The notes beneath the pieces are model-generated. The model had not been told where the DNA came from and did no database searches. It worked only from the letters and a program-made list of their open reading frames with translations. A program made the translations under genes and the position numbers. Positions 6,380 to 9,170 of a stretch of DNA of 9,170 nt are shown one piece after another; position 1 is the stretch's first letter, and each line of letters opens with the position of its first letter. The stretch spans positions 1-9,170 of the forward strand of contig CADBNP010000058.1 in assembly GCA_902796095.1 (NCBI GenBank), read 5' to 3'. The stretch comes from an uncultured Aeromonadales bacterium. Its GTDB lineage: Bacteria > Pseudomonadota > Gammaproteobacteria > Enterobacterales > Succinivibrionaceae.

Positions 6380-6787
6380 CTACCACCGGTTGCCGCTCGG
6401 ATCACGGAAAATCACATTGTCTCCACTGTACTCGGAACTTCCGATTCTGTTTCCGCTGCTGTCACGATAAATGACTGTTGATCCGGAAATTTCACCGTAT
6501 CCTGTAACATTGCCGCTGGAATTTCTGAAGGTGATCCTGTTTCCGGAAATCTCCGCTCTGCCCGTTGTATTTCCGCTCCTGTCACGGAAAACTATTCTGC
6601 TGGATCCGTCACGGGTGGCGGTACCGGTAACATTGCCGCTGCGATCCCTGAAGGTTGTAGTATTGCCGCTGGTAGACGCGGTACCGGTGGCATTTCCGCT
6701 GGAATCCCTGAAGGTAGTTGTGCCGGCGGAAACATCCAGAGAGATCACCGAAAGAACAGATGCAAGAATCAAAGCAGACAGTCTCAT
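6380..6787 (-). CDS. Exported 20-residue-repeat protein, Ser/Asn-rich paralogue (unknown function)
   Basis: I do not recognise a named family member. The 135-residue product starts with a classical signal peptide (MRLSALILASVLSVISLDVSA, probable cleavage after Ala21). The rest is six copies of a repeat of 20 residues (one of 21) with the core [FY]R[DN]xSGNxxGxaexSGn. The cores begin at residues 26, 46, 67, 87, 107 and 127, and the last copy ends at SGNRW. There is no Cys, no membrane anchor and no enzyme motif. Alternating hydrophobic and polar residues around a central RDxxG turn suggest stacked beta-hairpins (inference). The ATG at 6787-6785 has a near-perfect AGGAG 7 nt upstream. A -10-like TAAAAT lies near 6835-6830 with a poor -35. 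The Arg-rich paralogue lies 214 bp upstream on the same strand, and the pair is not obviously one operon. Likely periplasmic, surface or secreted. Confidence 0.85.
   Translation of the reverse strand: MRLSALILASVLSVISLDVSAGTTTFRDSSGNATGTASTSGNTTTFRDRSGNVTGTATRDGSSRIVFRDRSGNTTGRAEISGNRITFRNSSGNVTGYGEISGSTVIYRDSSGNRIGSSEYSGDNVIFRDPSGNRW
6383..6721 (-). repeat. Six tandem coding repeats of about 60 bp
   Basis: The body of the Ser/Asn-rich gene is a tandem array with a period of 60 bp (one unit 63 bp). Sequence between units has diverged more than in the upstream paralogue, so the array looks older or under less homogenisation. The unit encodes the RDxSGN core. Confidence 0.85.
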
Positions 6788-6960
6788 ATTAAAACTCCTA
6801 TTTTTATTCAGTTAAACTCAACGCTGACGATTTTAGTACATGACAAATATCATAACAGACAGAAACATGGTCTCCGCAGACAGCGAACAGAGAAAACGTT
6901 GTGATCCGGTATCCTGGGACGCATGGAAAGTGCCGCAACAGCAGTATTCCTCTTATTCAA

Positions 6961-6988
6961 TATGCCGCTTGATTCATGCTGCGGCATA
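6961..6988 (-). terminator. Stem-loop after the Arg-rich repeat gene, possible weak terminator
   Basis: TATGCCGC (6961-6968) and TGCGGCATA's inner GCGGCATA (6981-6988) form a perfect 8-bp stem with a 12-nt loop, 14 nt past the stop codon at 7002. The following minus-strand sequence is TTGAATAA, so there is no real T-run. It may stabilise the 3' end or terminate inefficiently, allowing read-through into the next repeat gene. Confidence 0.45.
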
Positions 6989-7001
6989 AATTTCTGCCAA
7001 A

Positions 7002-7424
7002 TCACTTATGAACTGCTGTCCCGGTAATTCTTCCGTTTCTGTCACGATATGTTGTTCTCCCTCCAGAATCGCTGGCCGTTCCGACTGCCCGTCCGTTTCT
7101 GTCACGATAGGTTGTTCTTCCTCCCGCATCGGTTGCCGTACCTAACGCCCTTCCGTTTCTGTCACGGTAGGTTGTTCTTCCGCCCGCATCGGTTGCCGTA
7201 CCCACCGACCTTCCGTTTCGATCCCGGTAAACAGTTCTGCCATCCCTTGTAACAGCAGTTCCTGTGACTCTGCCGTTACGATCGCGATAGGTGGTGGTAT
7301 TTCCATGTGTTACGGCTGTGCCGACAGCCCGACCATTGCGATCCCTGTACGTAGTAGTCTCGGCGGAGGCACTCACAGACATAACCGAAATAATAAAAGT
7401 CAAAACGCAAATCAATATCTTCAC
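7002..7424 (-). CDS. Exported 20-residue-repeat protein, Arg-rich paralogue (unknown function)
   Basis: A 140-residue product of no recognised family. The start is best placed at a GTG (7424-7422) with GAGGTG at 7434-7429. This gives a standard signal peptide, MKILICVLTFIISVMSVSASA, with probable cleavage after Ala21. A longer GTG start at 7463 would add WFCLVSSCVRCP and spoil the signal. The mature part is six exact 20-residue repeats with the core YRDRNGRxxGTA, starting at residues 26, 46, 66, 86, 106 and 126, and a short VHK tail. The repeated DRNGR makes the mature protein strongly basic, in contrast to its neighbour. It has no Cys in the mature part and no catalytic motif. It is clearly paralogous to the gene at 6380-6787, sharing length, signal peptide, period and core. 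Own promoter candidate at 7472-7500. Binding of a polyanion or the cell envelope is conceivable but only inference. Confidence 0.85.
   Translation of the reverse strand: MKILICVLTFIISVMSVSASAETTTYRDRNGRAVGTAVTHGNTTTYRDRNGRVTGTAVTRDGRTVYRDRNGRSVGTATDAGGRTTYRDRNGRALGTATDAGGRTTYRDRNGRAVGTASDSGGRTTYRDRNGRITGTAVHK
7014..7358 (-). repeat. Six tandem 60-bp coding repeats, some about 90% identical
   Basis: The period is exactly 60 bp. Units at 7081-7140 and 7141-7200 differ at only 6 of 60 positions by eye, and the unit starting at 7021 is also close, while units nearer the 5' end of the gene are more diverged. This pattern indicates recent duplication or gene conversion at the 3' end and predicts copy-number differences between strains. 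Confidence 0.88.
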
Positions 7425-7471
7425 AGGACACCTCACGCAAGACGAAACCAAACAAAACCACACCGGATCTC

Positions 7472-7500
7472 ATTTTATACGATATCCCATGATTTGTTAT
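7472..7500 (-). promoter_or_regulatory. Candidate sigma-70 promoter of the Arg-rich repeat gene
   Basis: On the minus strand ATAACA (7500-7495; four of six consensus bases) is followed after 17 nt by TAAAAT (7477-7472; five of six). The start near 7465 gives a leader of about 40 nt to the GTG at 7424. A longer protein starting at 7463 would then be almost leaderless, another reason to prefer 7424. Confidence 0.5.
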
Positions 7501-7792
7501 CATCCAGACGAAAGGATTTGCCAACAAAAATCACATCCCACAAAAACGAAAGGTCCGGTAAAAAATCATTCCGGGTCACTCTTCCGTAAAAATGCAGATA
7601 TCAGTCACAAGAAAGACTCCTGGTTTCAGATCCAGGCAGATACCGGTTTGAAATCCAAACCTGTAAAACTTGAAAATTGTTCTGTTAAGATAAACGGACT
7701 ATCACCTGATCACTGTCAGCAGTTGGTTGTCCACACCACCTAAGATTAAAAATTCAGCATCATCAAGTTTATGAGGATTCATTGCCAGATAC
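7501..7792. other. Intergenic region without a convincing gene
   Basis: Small inverted repeats are present: GGTTTG (7645-7650) with CAAACC (7656-7661), and CCTGG (7619-7623) with CCAGG (7632-7636). Neither is followed by a T-run. A 26-codon minus-strand reading frame starts at an ATG at 7782 and ends at 7702. It looks protein-like (MNPHKLDDAEFLILGG...) but has no ribosome-binding site and no recognised homologue, so it may be a gene remnant. No terminator was found for the gene ending at 7793. Confidence 0.5.
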
Positions 7793-9170
7793 TTACGATA
7801 TGATCCATTTTCCTCCTTTTTTCGCTCCTTCCCTGTGTATTTTGTTCTTCATCTTCAGGTAGTCCAGCAAAGTTCTTACCTGCTTTTCTGAAAGTCCGAG
7901 ACACGTTGCCATTTCAGTCCTGGTTATTGATGCATTTTTGCGTATAAGGTCAATTATTCTGTCAGCTCTTGTTTCAAACTCTGGATCATTCTTATTGTTC
8001 TGTCTGCTAACAATATGTTCATCATGATTTGTTGGTTCTTTCGTAATATTTATCTGGTCTTTTTTGGTCCTTCATCCTGTTTTTCTTGGTCCTTATCTGA
8101 AACTTTCCCATTTTTTTCAAAAAAATCCAGATATTTTTCTGCTTCCAGCATCGGAAGCGTAACTATAGTTCTATCTGGTTGATCTCCGCCAAAAAGTTCA
8201 TCAACATATGGCTCGGCAAATCCATATTTACGCCATACGGAATAAATATCAGGGACACCACTGCCGGCATGCTCCACATACCCTATAAGATTGAACATTT
8301 TCATTAAATTTCCGTTACGAGGCTCTGATTCACCCCCATGAAGCATCTGCTGTCTTCCAACTATTGATGTTCCTGGATTGCGCAGTACGATCTGTTCAGG
8401 ATATTTATGATATGACAACTCCTCTTGAAACATAATAATCAGCATTAACCAGACAATTCACCAATGCTTCCCTCACTGGATCATGAACCGGAGTTTCATC
8501 CATGCGCACCATATCAACAAGTTTAAAAGGTCTTTTCAGATCAAGGATCAGTTTCGCTGATACTCTATTAAAGAATTCATATACATTACCAGACCAATCT
8601 CCTGACTGAGAACAAATTCTGTCAGTCCATCTTACATTTGGAAGAAGATGCTCCTGATAATCAAGAAAGAACTGCGGATACTCATACAGGATCATGTATT
8701 CATAACCAAACATCAGCAATCCGTCCTTCGTAGGATGGATAGATCCGTCTTCGGTTTTTCTTGCCGCACCAAGTCTCACAAGAAACTCACCATTGCGGAA
8801 CTGAAGAAAAGGGTGTCCGCGATGCTTTGACTCAAGAGCATATCTGTAAGACTGGATACTATCCTGATCCAGTTCAGAAACAGATATGTCCGGTAATGCT
8901 GTTCCATCCACAGTTTTCCTGGTTTGATCTCGAAGCATCGACTGTACTTCCTGCCTTGTACAGCGATAATCACCTTCATGATTACGCTTAAAAGAACAAT
9001 CAAACAGGTTGTTATTCAGGTATATTGGCCGCTGTTCACGATCTGCTACTGGTACATGAACAACAAGAATATAATCTTCTCCAACAGAATATTCTTCAAG
9101 ATCCGCTTCTCTAAGAAGATTAAGACTAACTTTGTTCCTGTTGTTGATAGTGTCCCAGAAGAATTTCTTA
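7793..9170 (-). pseudogene. Schlafen AlbA_2 / GHKL-like ATPase / winged-helix protein, frameshifted and partial
   Basis: About 458 residues are readable, with the N-terminus beyond the window. In order: the end of an AlbA_2 (Schlafen-type nucleic-acid-binding) domain (FFWDTINNRNKVSLNLL...DYILVVHVP), a middle region (HPTKDGLLMFG), a GHKL-like ATPase module of the COG2865 type (REALVNCLVNADYYVSRGVVI, then VLRNPG, HGGESEPRN and MKMFNLIGYVEHAGSGVPDIY), and a C-terminal winged helix (RIIDLIRKNASITRTEMA...LGLSEKQVRTLL) ending GAKKGGKWIIS. The reading frame is broken twice. One extra base near 8407 splits GVVIS from KYPEQIVLRNPG inside the ATPase fold. A -1 shift at 8059-8065 then restores the original frame before the winged helix. 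Family members are putative DNA-binding regulators, some linked to defence or mobile regions. Decay is the simplest reading. Sequencing error or programmed recoding at the second site cannot be excluded. Confidence 0.82.
8059..8065 (-). other. In-phase A_AAA_AAG slippery heptamer at the second frame change
   Basis: The middle frame reads GGA CCA AAA AAG ACC AGA TAA, so the heptamer A_AAA_AAG is in the phase required for -1 slippage, as in dnaX and many IS elements. The zero frame stops three codons later (8052-8050), while the -1 frame runs on through the winged-helix domain to the stop at 7795-7793. An AGGA at 8078-8075, 9 nt upstream, resembles the stimulatory Shine-Dalgarno of dnaX. I see no clear downstream stem-loop. 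Confidence 0.45.

Noticed and set aside
74..6607. GGATCC occurs at least nine times in the window, more than the two or so expected by chance
   Set aside because: Most copies sit in coding sequence and fit a preference for GGA, TCC and GAT codons. One is in a terminator stem and one in the riboswitch. There is no regular spacing and no sign of a functional site.
6471..6815. Plus-strand frame opposite the Ser/Asn-rich repeat gene
   Set aside because: It is a periodic antisense shadow of the tandem repeats. The minus-strand gene has a strong AGGAG and a signal peptide.
7291..7743. A 150-codon plus-strand open frame running through the Arg-rich repeat gene and the intergenic region
   Set aside because: Its 5' third is the antisense of the repeat array, it has no ribosome-binding site or domain-like sequence, and the opposite strand holds a clear signal-peptide gene.
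7702..7782. 26-codon minus-strand frame MNPHKLDDAEFLILGG...
   Set aside because: It looks protein-like but has no ribosome-binding site and is in a different frame from the end of the winged-helix gene, whose GGKWIIS ending is a normal terminus. It is recorded only as a possible remnant.
7793..9170. Whether the AlbA_2 protein marks a complete phage-defence or mobile island
   Set aside because: No integrase, transposase, tRNA target or partner defence gene is visible. One frameshifted gene is not enough to claim a system.

Overview
This 9.2 kb window looks like a chromosomal segment of a gammaproteobacterium. The ThiC and ThiE sequences and the thiC leader closely match enterobacterial forms, and ThiD and ThiE are fused, as in several Aeromonadales/Alteromonadales. 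An AspT-type transporter lies next door. I infer something near the Succinivibrionaceae (Aeromonadales), but no rRNA or marker gene here proves it. All recognisable genes lie on the minus strand, so transcription runs from high to low coordinates. No tRNA, rRNA, CRISPR array, insertion sequence or attachment site was seen.

Positions 1-3844 hold a thiamin biosynthesis operon read as TPP riboswitch - thiC - thiDE - thiS - thiG (thiG runs off the left edge). The genes are tightly packed. thiC and thiDE overlap by 4 nt at a GTGA, thiDE and thiS overlap by 8 nt, and thiS and thiG are 5 nt apart. Together they make the pyrimidine (ThiC, ThiD), supply sulfur and build the thiazole (ThiS, ThiG), and join the two halves (ThiE). 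TPP feedback probably acts through the leader aptamer. thiF and thiH are not in the window.

Positions 3845-6303 hold an intergenic region with two inverted repeats and two intrinsic terminators, then a 604-residue AspT/AAE-family antiporter with its own promoter candidate. That promoter overlaps a 26-bp imperfect palindrome. The antiporter is a separate transcription unit from the thi operon.

Positions 6380-7500 hold two tandem paralogues encoding small exported proteins. Each is a signal peptide followed by six copies of a 20-residue repeat built around [FY]RDxxG[NR]xxG. One is Ser/Asn-rich and the other strongly Arg-rich. Their function is unknown, and they are the least explained genes here.

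Positions 7793-9170 hold the 3' part of a Schlafen AlbA_2 / GHKL-like ATPase / winged-helix protein (COG2865-like). It is interrupted by a +1 shift near 8407 and a compensating -1 shift at 8059-8065. The second shift falls exactly on an in-phase A_AAA_AAG slippery heptamer. It is most simply a pseudogene, but that site deserves checking. The 290 bp between this gene and the repeat-protein promoter hold no convincing gene.
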